Assembly (NCBI GenBank): GCA_030949325.1
Contig: JAUZSQ010000013.1
Location: 1-43,357, forward strand
Origin: Sulfurovum sp.
Lineage (GTDB): Bacteria; Campylobacterota; Campylobacteria; Campylobacterales; Sulfurovaceae
Length of the DNA: 43,357 bases
Direction: 5' to 3'
Below the pieces are notes generated by a model. That model did no database searches. It worked only from the letters and a program-made list of their open reading frames with translations, and was not told where the DNA came from. The position numbers and the translations under genes are program-made. Each line of letters starts with the position of its first letter. Positions within the stretch are counted from its first letter, which is position 1. This document shows positions 35,390 through 43,357 of this stretch, in pieces.

Positions 35390-37678
35390 TTATTCTTCAT
35401 AATATCCATGTCCATCATAATATCCATACCCACCTTTTCTTTTTTTTACACCATTTAGCACAATAGACAAAGGAAGAGGTTTCTCTCCTTGATAAAGCTT
35501 TTTGATATTCTCCAAAAATTCTTTTTGAGAATAGTCTGCTCGTAGAATATAAATATTCATATCTACATAATGCATTAATTCTTTGACATCTGTGACCAGT
35601 CCAATAGGAGGTGTATCTAAAATAATCATATCATATCCCTTCTTAATTTCTTCAAGAATAGTGTACATACGTTTATTATGAATCAATTCGCTAGGATTTG
35701 GAGGAATCGCTCCTGAAGAAATAATATCAAGATAAGGATAACGTGTAGGCTGTATCACCTCTTGGAGGGTGACTCTATTGTTGATAATTTCACTCAAACC
35801 CACTGTATTTTTTAAATTAAACTTACTGTGTAAGGTAGGTTTACGAAAGTCAAGGTTCAAAATAATCGTTCTATTTTGTGAAAGGCTCATGATAGCAGCT
35901 AGATTGACAGCCAATGTCGTTTTTCCTTCTTGTCCAATCGTAGAAGTGAGTAAAATAATCTGTGTACCTTTTTTCTTACGCATAAACTCCAAATTACTTC
36001 GTATATGCCTAAAAGACTCAGCCGTAGCAGACTTCACCGATTCAAATACTTTAATACTATCGCTTGATTGCTTGGCTTGATTGACAATGTAAGGCACTGT
36101 ACCCAAAATAGGATACTCTACCAAAGAAGTAATATCTGACTCTGTTTGAATTTTACTATTGAATAAAATCCTCAAAAAAGCCATAGCTAATCCTAAAAAT
36201 AAACCTAGAAAAAATCCAATAAATACAATAGATTGTCGCTTAGGTTTAATAGGAAAGACAGGTAAAAGTGCAAGGTCTAAAATTTTATTTTTACTAATCG
36301 TTGATGCCCTTACCATTTCTGATTCTGATTTTTGTTTCAATAAATAAGCAGAAATTTCTTCATTCATCTTAAAATGACGGTCTAATTGTCCAAAAGTCCG
36401 TTCTCTTTGGGGTAAAACTTTGAGTTTCTCTTTTTGCTTTTCAATCATATCGACTAATAATACTTTACGTTTATCAACATTATGTACCAAATTTTTTGCC
36501 GTATTGGTAATGGTTTGTTTGAGTTGTATAATTTTATGTTCTATCTTAATGACCAAAGGGTGTAGATTAGTATAATCTTGGCTTAGCCCTCTTTTTTCTA
36601 TCAAGGCATTTTGTAACTTGATGATTAAGGATGACAAAATAGATTCTTTATCTTCAATGCCTTCGATAGAGAGTGTCTCTATCCCTCTATTGGACTTCAC
36701 TTCTTCATAAAAGAGTTTGAGTAACTCTTCTTTGACCAAAAGTTCTGTCAAGTCTGATTCATAACGCTCCAATCGTGCCAAAGTGTTTTGTGTCTTATGC
36801 ACAATATTGACAATATTCGATTCTTTCCTAAAATCTTCAATATTGCTAGAGGAGCTTTCAATATCTTTGGAGACCGTTGAGAGTTGTTGATTGATAAACA
36901 GCAATCTTTCACTAGCCTCACTGGTCTTATTTTCAATATTTTGTCTGACATAGGCTTTGACTAGGGCATTACAATATTCACTTGCCCTTCGTGCTACAGT
37001 ATCTTCTACAGAGATATGTAAGACCGTAGAGTTTTGGGTATTTTGGCTTACAAATGTTTGACCAAAAACCTTATTTTCTCTCTCTATCATAAAGGCATAG
37101 ACTTCACGATGGAGCCTAGTATTTTTGTATATGATTAATTCAAAGCTACTGGTATTTATCTCTTCCCCATAATAATGCACTTTATTATATACGATGTCGC
37201 TCATCAAAAAAGAAGTTTTTTTCTTGATGAGTAAGCGATAAGAATCTTCATCTATTGCTTCTAGGGTAAACCGTACCCCATAGCCTCGTTTCATTTCTAC
37301 TTCAATAGGAGAATTTTTATAAATTTCTGTCGTTCTATACTGATAGACTTCATAATAATGTGTACGAAAATCCACCTCTGCTAGTGCCTTTTGAGAAAGC
37401 ATTCGAGAGACGAGTAAATCTTTTTCCGTCGCAGCATTACGAGCACCATTTCCCATAGCGATAGAAATCACATCTTTGGCATAGTCATCATCATCGATAC
37501 CGACTTTGACAGAAGCTGTAGCCCTATAGACATTGGGTAAGAAGTAGGCATAGTATGCTCCTGAGGCAGTACCTAAAAAAACACAGAGCAATATCATCCA
37601 TTTATAGTCCAAGACATCATAAAAAAGTTTTTTGACATCTATTTCACTGGCTTCAACAGCATGGACTATCTTACTCAC
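35390..37678 (-). CDS. wzc: Wzc-type polysaccharide co-polymerase / tyrosine autokinase
   Basis: A 762-residue inner-membrane protein controlling chain length and export. N- and C-flanking membrane segments (about residues 28-50 and 483-503) border a large periplasmic Wzz domain with long helices. The cytoplasmic kinase follows: Walker A ILLTSTIGQEGKTTLAVNLA, Walker A' ILNLDFRKPTLH and Walker B DMIILDTPPIG. The C terminus is a tyrosine cluster (GYGYYDGHGYYEE), the autophosphorylation tail. The start is GTG 37678 after AAAGGG. Full-length kinase and co-polymerase in one chain is the proteobacterial arrangement. Confidence 0.94.
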   Translation of the reverse strand: MSKIVHAVEASEIDVKKLFYDVLDYKWMILLCVFLGTASGAYYAYFLPNVYRATASVKVGIDDDDYAKDVISIAMGNGARNAATEKDLLVSRMLSQKALAEVDFRTHYYEVYQYRTTEIYKNSPIEVEMKRGYGVRFTLEAIDEDSYRLLIKKKTSFLMSDIVYNKVHYYGEEINTSSFELIIYKNTRLHREVYAFMIERENKVFGQTFVSQNTQNSTVLHISVEDTVARRASEYCNALVKAYVRQNIENKTSEASERLLFINQQLSTVSKDIESSSSNIEDFRKESNIVNIVHKTQNTLARLERYESDLTELLVKEELLKLFYEEVKSNRGIETLSIEGIEDKESILSSLIIKLQNALIEKRGLSQDYTNLHPLVIKIEHKIIQLKQTITNTAKNLVHNVDKRKVLLVDMIEKQKEKLKVLPQRERTFGQLDRHFKMNEEISAYLLKQKSESEMVRASTISKNKILDLALLPVFPIKPKRQSIVFIGFFLGLFLGLAMAFLRILFNSKIQTESDITSLVEYPILGTVPYIVNQAKQSSDSIKVFESVKSATAESFRHIRSNLEFMRKKKGTQIILLTSTIGQEGKTTLAVNLAAIMSLSQNRTIILNLDFRKPTLHSKFNLKNTVGLSEIINNRVTLQEVIQPTRYPYLDIISSGAIPPNPSELIHNKRMYTILEEIKKGYDMIILDTPPIGLVTDVKELMHYVDMNIYILRADYSQKEFLENIKKLYQGEKPLPLSIVLNGVKKRKGGYGYYDGHGYYEE

Positions 37679-37721
37679 AAATACCCTTTCTTAATCTATA
37701 GTTATAATATATTTCAATAGG

Positions 37722-37727
37722 ATTATA
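37722..37727 (-). promoter_or_regulatory. Candidate -10 box for the wzc operon
   Basis: TATAAT on the minus strand, 44 bases before the wzc GTG. A TTGACA lies upstream, but with a spacer of 20 bases, longer than optimal. The surrounding 70 bases are very AT-rich. Confidence 0.4.
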
Positions 37728-37749
37728 TCAAACTAATATAATAAATATG

Positions 37750-39454
37750 TCAATTTGTCTTAGAAAGCTTGGCATAGACAGCACAAGTACTCAATAACAC
37801 AGCATGTGAGCCTCTACAGATAATCTCTCCCTCTTCAAAGACCAAAATAATATCAGCATTCTCAATCGTACTTAGGCGATGGGCTACGGTAAAGGTAATC
37901 ATATCGGGCTTCAATACATCAAGGGCTTCTTGGATGAGGGCTTCACTTTTGTTGTCCAAAGCTGATGTGGCTTCATCGAGTATCAGTATCTCAGGGTTTT
38001 TATACAAGGCTCGTGCCAAAGAGATACGCTGTCTTTGTCCTCCTGAAAGGTTGTCTCCATTTTCTGATAAAATACTATGAATCCCTAGCTCTAACTTCTC
38101 TACAAACTCCATCGCATGGGCTTTTTGCAAGGCTTCTATCACACGCTGTTCATCATAAATATCACCATAAGAGACATTATAAGCAATAGAATCATTGAAG
38201 ATATAGACACGTTGGGTCACATAGCCAATCTTTTGATGTAAGGAATGAAGTGTATAATCTTGGTAGTTTTCGCCATTGATAGTAATACTCCCCCCACTTG
38301 GGTCATAAAAGCGTACCAGTAGATTGACCAAAGAGCTTTTACCAGCTCCTGAGTCTCCCACAAGAGCGATACTGTCACCCTTTTTGGCTTGGAGTGAGAT
38401 ATTGTGAACTGCCATCTGCTCATCATAAGACAAAGAAACGTTATGGAGTGCTAGGGAATCGATAGGCGAAGAGAGTTCTGTATTTCCTGAGACTATAGTA
38501 GCTTTGGTATGAAGAAGCTCAAACATACGCTCATGGGCTACGACGGAATCTTGTGATTGGTTATAAAGCTTTGATATGCGTTTGATAGGGGTATAAAGCA
38601 TAAACAACGCTGCTGCAAAAGAGACAAACTCCCCACTAGTCATACGACCTTCCAACACCTCTGTTGACCCTACATAAATCACCATACCAATAGCAATAGA
38701 ACCCAAAATCTCCATGATAGGTGTGGTAAGGGCATTGATTTTGACTTGTTTGAGTAGGTACTTAAACACAGATTGATTTTCTTTGGCAAATTTCTGCTGT
38801 TCTAGTGTTTGAGATGAGTGGGCTTTGATGATTTCTATATTGGAAAATATCTCAGTCAAACGGGCTCGTCATAGTAGAAGTAGTCTCTTGGGAAAGCTTA
38901 GAATACTTTTTCATCTTTTTCGCCAAAAGACTCAGAGGATACAGAGCCAAAGGCATGATAATCAAAAAATAAAATGCCAATTTGGGGCTTTGGTATATGA
39001 CATAGCTAGTCAGAGCCATTACAATCAATACTTCACGGATGAAGTACGGTATGATAGTAGTCACTACATTTTGTATGCGTGTAATATCATTCGTAATTCG
39101 TGAGAGTATCTCTCCTGTATGGATAGAGTGAAAAAACGCCATATCTTGGTAGCTCAGATGAGAGACCAAATTATTACGCAATTTTCGCACCACATCAAGA
39201 CCGATATAAGACATATAATAGGTCTGTATATACTGCCCTATTCCTTTGAGACTAAAGACCAATACCAAAAGTAAGGGAATCGTTATCAAGGCATCACTAC
39301 TTTTGGCGATAAAGACATCATCAAGCAAAGGCTGTATAATCTTCGCCGTCCCTGCTGTCCCTACGGCTACGGCTATCATACCTAACAGAGCAAAAACAAA
39401 TGCTCTTTTATAGCCTATGAGATAAGGTAAATATTGTCTAAAGAGTTCTTTCAT
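37750..39454 (-). CDS. msbA: MsbA-like ABC exporter, permease-ATPase fusion (frameshifted)
   Basis: A lipid or glycolipid exporter half-transporter. The membrane domain (six helices, about residues 1-310) is followed by the ATPase with Walker A VGDSGAGKSSLVNLL, signature LSGGQRQRISLARAL, Walker B ILILDEATSALD and the H-loop VAHRLSTIE. The frame breaks at about 38870, joining 38852-39454 to 37750-38868 (reading through into RLTEIFSNIEIIKAH, the usual EAA-like coupling region) for about 568 residues. Position next to cysS and murJ, as in Campylobacter, supports the MsbA (lipid A core) assignment; another lipid-linked glycan substrate is possible. Confidence 0.85.
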
Positions 39455-39467
39455 ACTATCAAGACTT

Positions 39468-40867
39468 TCAAGACTTTTCCCATACAGTACCCTGAGGTGT
39501 ATCCATAATAGCCACAGCCAAAGCCGTCAACTCATCACGAATCGCATCAGACCTTGCAAAGTTTTTTTCTTTCTTCGCTTCTGTTCTCTCTAGTAATAAC
39601 GCTTCAATCTGAGATTTAAACACCTCATCCACCCCTATCTGAAAGTAAGAAAAAGGCTCTTTCCCTCCAAAGCCCAAAAGCGTATCTATCATCGTTATAT
39701 TCGCATACAATTCTTTTTTGAGTGCTTTGTCTTTAGGGTTTCTGTCTAGCCCATCATTAGCTAACACCACCATCTCATCTATCTTTGCTAGTGCGATAGA
39801 GATATTGAGGTCATCTCCCATAGCATCAAGCAGATGACTTTTTAAATGCGTTGATTGACAGTTGACGCTGAGGTAGGTGAGATACGTTTTTTGAGTCTAT
39901 AGAGTTTGTCTAGGCGTTTTTTGCTTGTTTGTAGGTCTGCCTCAGAGAAATTAAAATCCTTACGATAGTGTACCCCATTGAGATAATAACGTAACACCTC
40001 CCCATCATACATCTCCAAAGCATCTTTGAGAAAAAAACTATTGCCTAATGACTTCGACATCTTTTCGCCATCTATCTGTACAAAGCCATTGTGCATCCAA
40101 TACTTAGCCACTTCATGCCCTGTACTACACCTACTCTGCGCAGCTTCATTTTCATGATGAGGAAAGAGCAAATCAGCCCCCCCACCATGTATGTCTAGGC
40201 TATAGCCATCTTTGGCTTCAAAGTGTGCTTCTATCATCGCCGAACACTCGATATGCCACCCTGGACGACCACTAGAGAAGGCTGTATCAAAACAAATATC
40301 TTCACTTCCTTTACACGCTTTCCAAAGGGCAAAGTCTTTGGGGTTTCGTTTTTGGCTTGTGTGTGCTACACGGCTTTGACTCTCATCATCACTCACACGA
40401 TGAGAAATACTACCATAAGCCTCATCTTTACTCGTATCAAAATAGACATCCCCAGTAGAGATAAGATAGGCTATGTCTTTGTCCAGTAGGGTTTGTATCA
40501 TCTGCTCTATCGCTTTAAGAGACTCGGTAGCTTTGGGTTCTATATCGGCACGTTTGACCCCAAGAAGAGCCATCTCCTCTACATAACGCTCGATATAAAA
40601 GTCTGTTAGTTCTTCCATCGTTTGCCCTGTTTGCTCTACCTTTTTGATAATCTTGTCATCTATATCGGTAAAGTTCTTCGCCATCGTGACGCTATAACCA
40701 TGGGCTTCAAGAGTTCGAGAGAGGAGGTCAAAAGCAAGACTAGAACGTGCATGACCTAAGTGTGCATCATCATAGACAGTAGGACCACATACATAGATGG
40801 AGGCTTCATTGGCTCGTATGGGTTCAAAAGGGCGTTTGGTTTTTTGGATGCTATCATAGATGTACAT
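39468..40867 (-). CDS. cysS: Cysteinyl-tRNA synthetase (frameshifted)
   Basis: Essential class I aminoacyl-tRNA synthetase charging tRNA-Cys. The HIGH-type motif DDAHLGHARS comes after the zinc Cys of YVCGPT; GWHIECSAM, HGGGADLLFPHHENEAAQS and KMSKSLGN follow, with the C-terminal helical domain at the end. The frame breaks at about 39858. Pieces 39842-40867 and 39468-39821 join through a short open stretch (HLKSHLLDAMGDDLN) to about 466 residues, the normal length. Because an intact cysS is indispensable, this break is strong evidence for sequence error rather than decay. Confidence 0.95.
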
Positions 40868-40906
40868 GTGTCTTACCTTAGTAATTGATACATGATTATA
40901 TCAAAA

Positions 40907-42315
40907 TTATCTAATGAGGCTGAGTATCCACCCATTGGCTTGTATCAAAAGCAAGGCAAAAAGTAACATACTTACTACATAATAGAGGGATACTTTAGAC
41001 TTTAGGATAGTCAAAAACCTATCATATCCTACCTCTTTGACCGTAAGGATAAACAGCACCCAACCCCCAATACTACCTGCTAGTGCCAATCCCATAGCCC
41101 CCATAGAATCCATGAGTAGCAACGATGCCACGATATTGACCACAACCGAAATCGTGGCAATCATCGCAGCCTTTCCTTGCCGATACGAAGCGTATAAAAA
41201 GAGTGCAAAAAGCTTACTCAACCCCAAGGGTAAAAGTCCTAGCATAAACATACTCAACACTTGTGCCGTCTGTTCTGTCTGCATCAGGGTAAATTGACCT
41301 CTCTCAAAAAGTAGCCAAATAATAGGCTCTGCAAGTATCGCACCCCCAAGAGTTGCCATCGTGAGCAAAAAGCTTAGTAACCAAAAGCCTTTGCCTAGAT
41401 TTGCATAGGCTTCTTTGTCATTCCCATTTTTCAGAGCCTTAGAAATAGCAGGAAACAGTGCCGTAGCCGTAGCAATAGCAAACAAAGCCAAAGGAAGTTG
41501 AAAAAGCCTCTGTGCATACGCGAGATAAGAAACCGACCCTGTGACCAAAAAACGAAGCCAAAATCGTACCCACAAAGCTATTAATCTGTAAACTAGACCC
41601 ACCCCAGACAGCAGGGATAAACAAAGAAGTAAATTTCTTTTTCTCTGCTTTGATGTCTCGTGTTTTACGATAGCCCCACCCTGCACACAGAAGCCTATAC
41701 AGTTTGAGACGATACAAGGCAATGACATGCACCAACACTTGTAACGCACCACCGACTAACACTGAGACACTCAGAGCATAAGCAATAGTCTTTGGGTCAT
41801 CTTTCATAAAAAGTAAAAGTGCTACTATCATCGAAAGATTCAGAAGCACAGTAGAGAGTGCTGTGGTGGCAAAATGCTCTTTGTATTGTAAAAGTGTAGC
41901 GATAAAGGTCACAATAAAGATGAGATACAAGTACCAGAAGTTGATAGCCGTCAAAGGAGCAGTATCGCTAATACGCTGTGCATCCCAGCCCATCGCTTGG
42001 AGCTTGGTAATCCACTCAGGCGAAAAACTCACCAGCAAAGAACCAAACACAATAAAAAGAGAAAACCTCAAAAAAATAGCCGTAGAAAACACACTCTTAT
42101 TCGCAGATGCCACAAAAGACGGCATAAAAGCCTGAGTAAAAGCCCCCTCAGCAAAGATATTTCCTAAACAAATTGGGCAAACGATTGGCAAGGAAAAATA
42201 TATCACTCCAATACCCAGCCCCCAAAACAGAAGCCATAATCAGGTCACGCACAAACCCCACAATCCGAGAAAGCAGTATGCCAAAACTATTGGTAAATAT
42301 TGATTTTAATTTCAT
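40907..42315 (-). CDS. murJ: Lipid II flippase MurJ (frameshifted)
   Basis: A polytopic MOP-superfamily flippase that moves lipid II across the inner membrane. ATG 42315, after GGAGG, opens with MKLKSIFTNSFGILLSRIVG and VRDLIMASVLGAG, the MurJ N-terminal signature, followed by the RLPNLFR..FAEGAFTQAFMPSF block. Two 1-base insertions break it: an extra A at about 42175 and an extra T at about 41550. After correction the frames read continuously (NIFAEGAF; ILASFLVTGSVSYLAYAQRL) and end with about 14 membrane helices in about 469 residues. Tight start (TAATG) with the preceding frame suggests coupling. Essential in most bacteria, hence the breaks are probably errors. Confidence 0.93.
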
Positions 42316-43357
42316 TATTTACTTCCTCCAACCATTTCTTTGATACTCTTTGTAGTATCAGTAATAGGTTTAATTATATCTATAGTAGGTTCATTTTTAG
42401 GAGCAATAGGCTCTTTGTTATGCTCTATCTTCAAATACGACTTCTTTTATTTCGTTTAATAACAAATTGATTTCTTTTCTAAATGCTACAGGGTCTTTAA
42501 ATCCTAATATATTTTTGACCTTGACAATAGAGATAAATTCATTGATTTTTTGTTCTTTGGATTGATAGCTTCTAATCTTGTCTAAAGTATGATTGATTTG
42601 AGAAAAGAGATATGCCATAATAGCTATGGCTACAAAGATAGGTGTACCATAGTAAAACATCACCCCAAAGATAGTACCAAAATCAGGAACGGTTGTAATG
42701 GTATTGGACGCAGTAGGAAACAAGCTTAGAAAGGTACTCTCTCTACTGTGATAAAGTGTCTTACCATACGCTACAAAACCCCAAAGAAATCCCATGATGA
42801 TAAATGCAAAAACACTTACCAAGGCATATTGCATTTTAATATGTGTTTTAAGATATTTATACGGTGTTTCTATCTCTTCTAAAATATTTTTAAGCTGTAG
42901 TTCAAAACTTCTTTCGGTACTTTGTTGTTTCACTATCTCTATAAGATTTTGTTCATTCTCAGCAATCCTTTGTTCAATACTCTTTCTAGCTTCTTCATCT
43001 TCTATTATGTCTAACTCTTCTCTAAGTTTTTGGTTCTCATTACTCATAATATCTAAATCTGTTATCTTTAAATACTTTGGATTAAAGCCTATACACTCGG
43101 TGGGATTTTGGTTTTGCAATAGCTTTTTGATTTAGCTCATTTATTAGACGAATGAACAGAACACCAACACCACCACCACCACCAACACCACCACCAACAA
43201 CACCAACAACAACAACACCAACACCAACAACAACAATCATATCATCTATAGGTATGTCAAAATACTGATGTCCTACTAATATACTTAGGGTAGCTATAAT
43301 AATCATAATCATAAATATCCAATAAAGATAGTGTATAGAAATGTTCGCATCTCTTAC
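42314..43357 (-). CDS. Membrane protein with Val/Gly repeat and coiled coil, partial (frameshifted)
   Basis: Unknown protein whose start lies beyond the window: the frame is open from the last base (VRDANISIHYLYWIF). In order it has a hydrophobic segment (IMIIIATLSILVG), a run of Val and Gly coded by about 25 GTT/GGT triplets (43161-43237), a link (FIRLINELNQKAI) and a charged coiled coil (about 42870-43050). Two further membrane helices (about 42770-42840 and 42600-42680) and a soluble helical tail follow. A shift at about 43095 joins it to the 42418-43119 piece. Another at about 42425 would extend the C terminus by about 37 residues (EHNKEPIAPKNEP..., ending MVGGSK) to a TAA overlapping the murJ ATG; otherwise it stops at 42418. 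No family was recognised. Confidence 0.55.
43161..43237. repeat. Trinucleotide (ACC/ACA) simple repeat
   Basis: About 25 consecutive ACC or ACA triplets (GGT/GTT on the coding minus strand), in frame with the surrounding open reading frame, encoding only Gly and Val. Changes in copy number would alter protein length without shifting frame. Confidence 0.85.

Overview
The window is AT-rich bacterial chromosome, very probably from a Campylobacterota (epsilonproteobacterial) organism close to Sulfurovum/Sulfurimonas. The evidence is a fused ispDF gene followed by an HP1021/Cj1608-type orphan regulator, a degenerate ATP-sulfurylase-like gene and pgpA (the Helicobacter/Campylobacter gene order). 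The orders aroQ-pepQ-folK-flhF and murJ-cysS-msbA are also typical of the phylum. No rRNA, tRNA or CRISPR was seen.

Layout. (1) 1-1369, plus: end of a CitE-like gene, then an MltB-type lytic transglycosylase. (2) 1434-10940, plus: a tightly packed exopolysaccharide operon. It holds a sugar-nucleotide pyrophosphorylase, a cellulose-synthase-like GT2, two DUF3131 proteins (the second apparently fused through a Lys/Glu-rich linker to an outer-membrane beta-barrel), a VTC-domain (polyphosphate polymerase-like) protein and a DUF4956 membrane protein. A secreted CotH-like protein converges on it (10928-12319, minus). This is the best candidate for an undescribed system. (3) 12358-17929, minus: dnaK, grpE, rpsO, a small acidic protein, an L,D-transpeptidase with a coiled-coil arm, and mrp. 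(4) 18113-21817, plus: ispDF, HP1021-like regulator, Sat-like, pgpA. (5) 21835-25616: amgK-like kinase and selO, a 5'-truncated DUF1566 gene, and an IS200-type element. (6) 25617-29500, minus: mnmA, a short flhF, folK, pepQ-like, aroQ; the flhG/fliA genes expected beside flhF are absent. (7) 29629-30204, plus: SEL1-repeat protein. (8) 30206-37678, minus: Wzc, CpsB/CapC, Wza, WecA-like transferase, then a MotA/MotB-like proton-channel pair with a long coiled coil and a small ORF. (9) 37750-43357, minus: msbA, cysS, murJ and a partial membrane protein with a Val/Gly trinucleotide repeat.

A pervasive oddity is that about fifteen genes, including essential ones (cysS, murJ, mrp), are split by single-base frameshifts, many in A/T homopolymers. 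Sequencing error is the simplest explanation. I therefore report each split gene as one feature and name the pieces.

Functionally the window is dominated by the cell envelope. One cluster looks like a synthase-type glycan secretion route (regions 1-2) and another like a Wza/Wzc export route (region 8). Around them lie peptidoglycan remodelling (MltB, L,D-transpeptidase, MurJ, AmgK-like), lipid genes (MsbA, PgpA, IspDF) and housekeeping genes.
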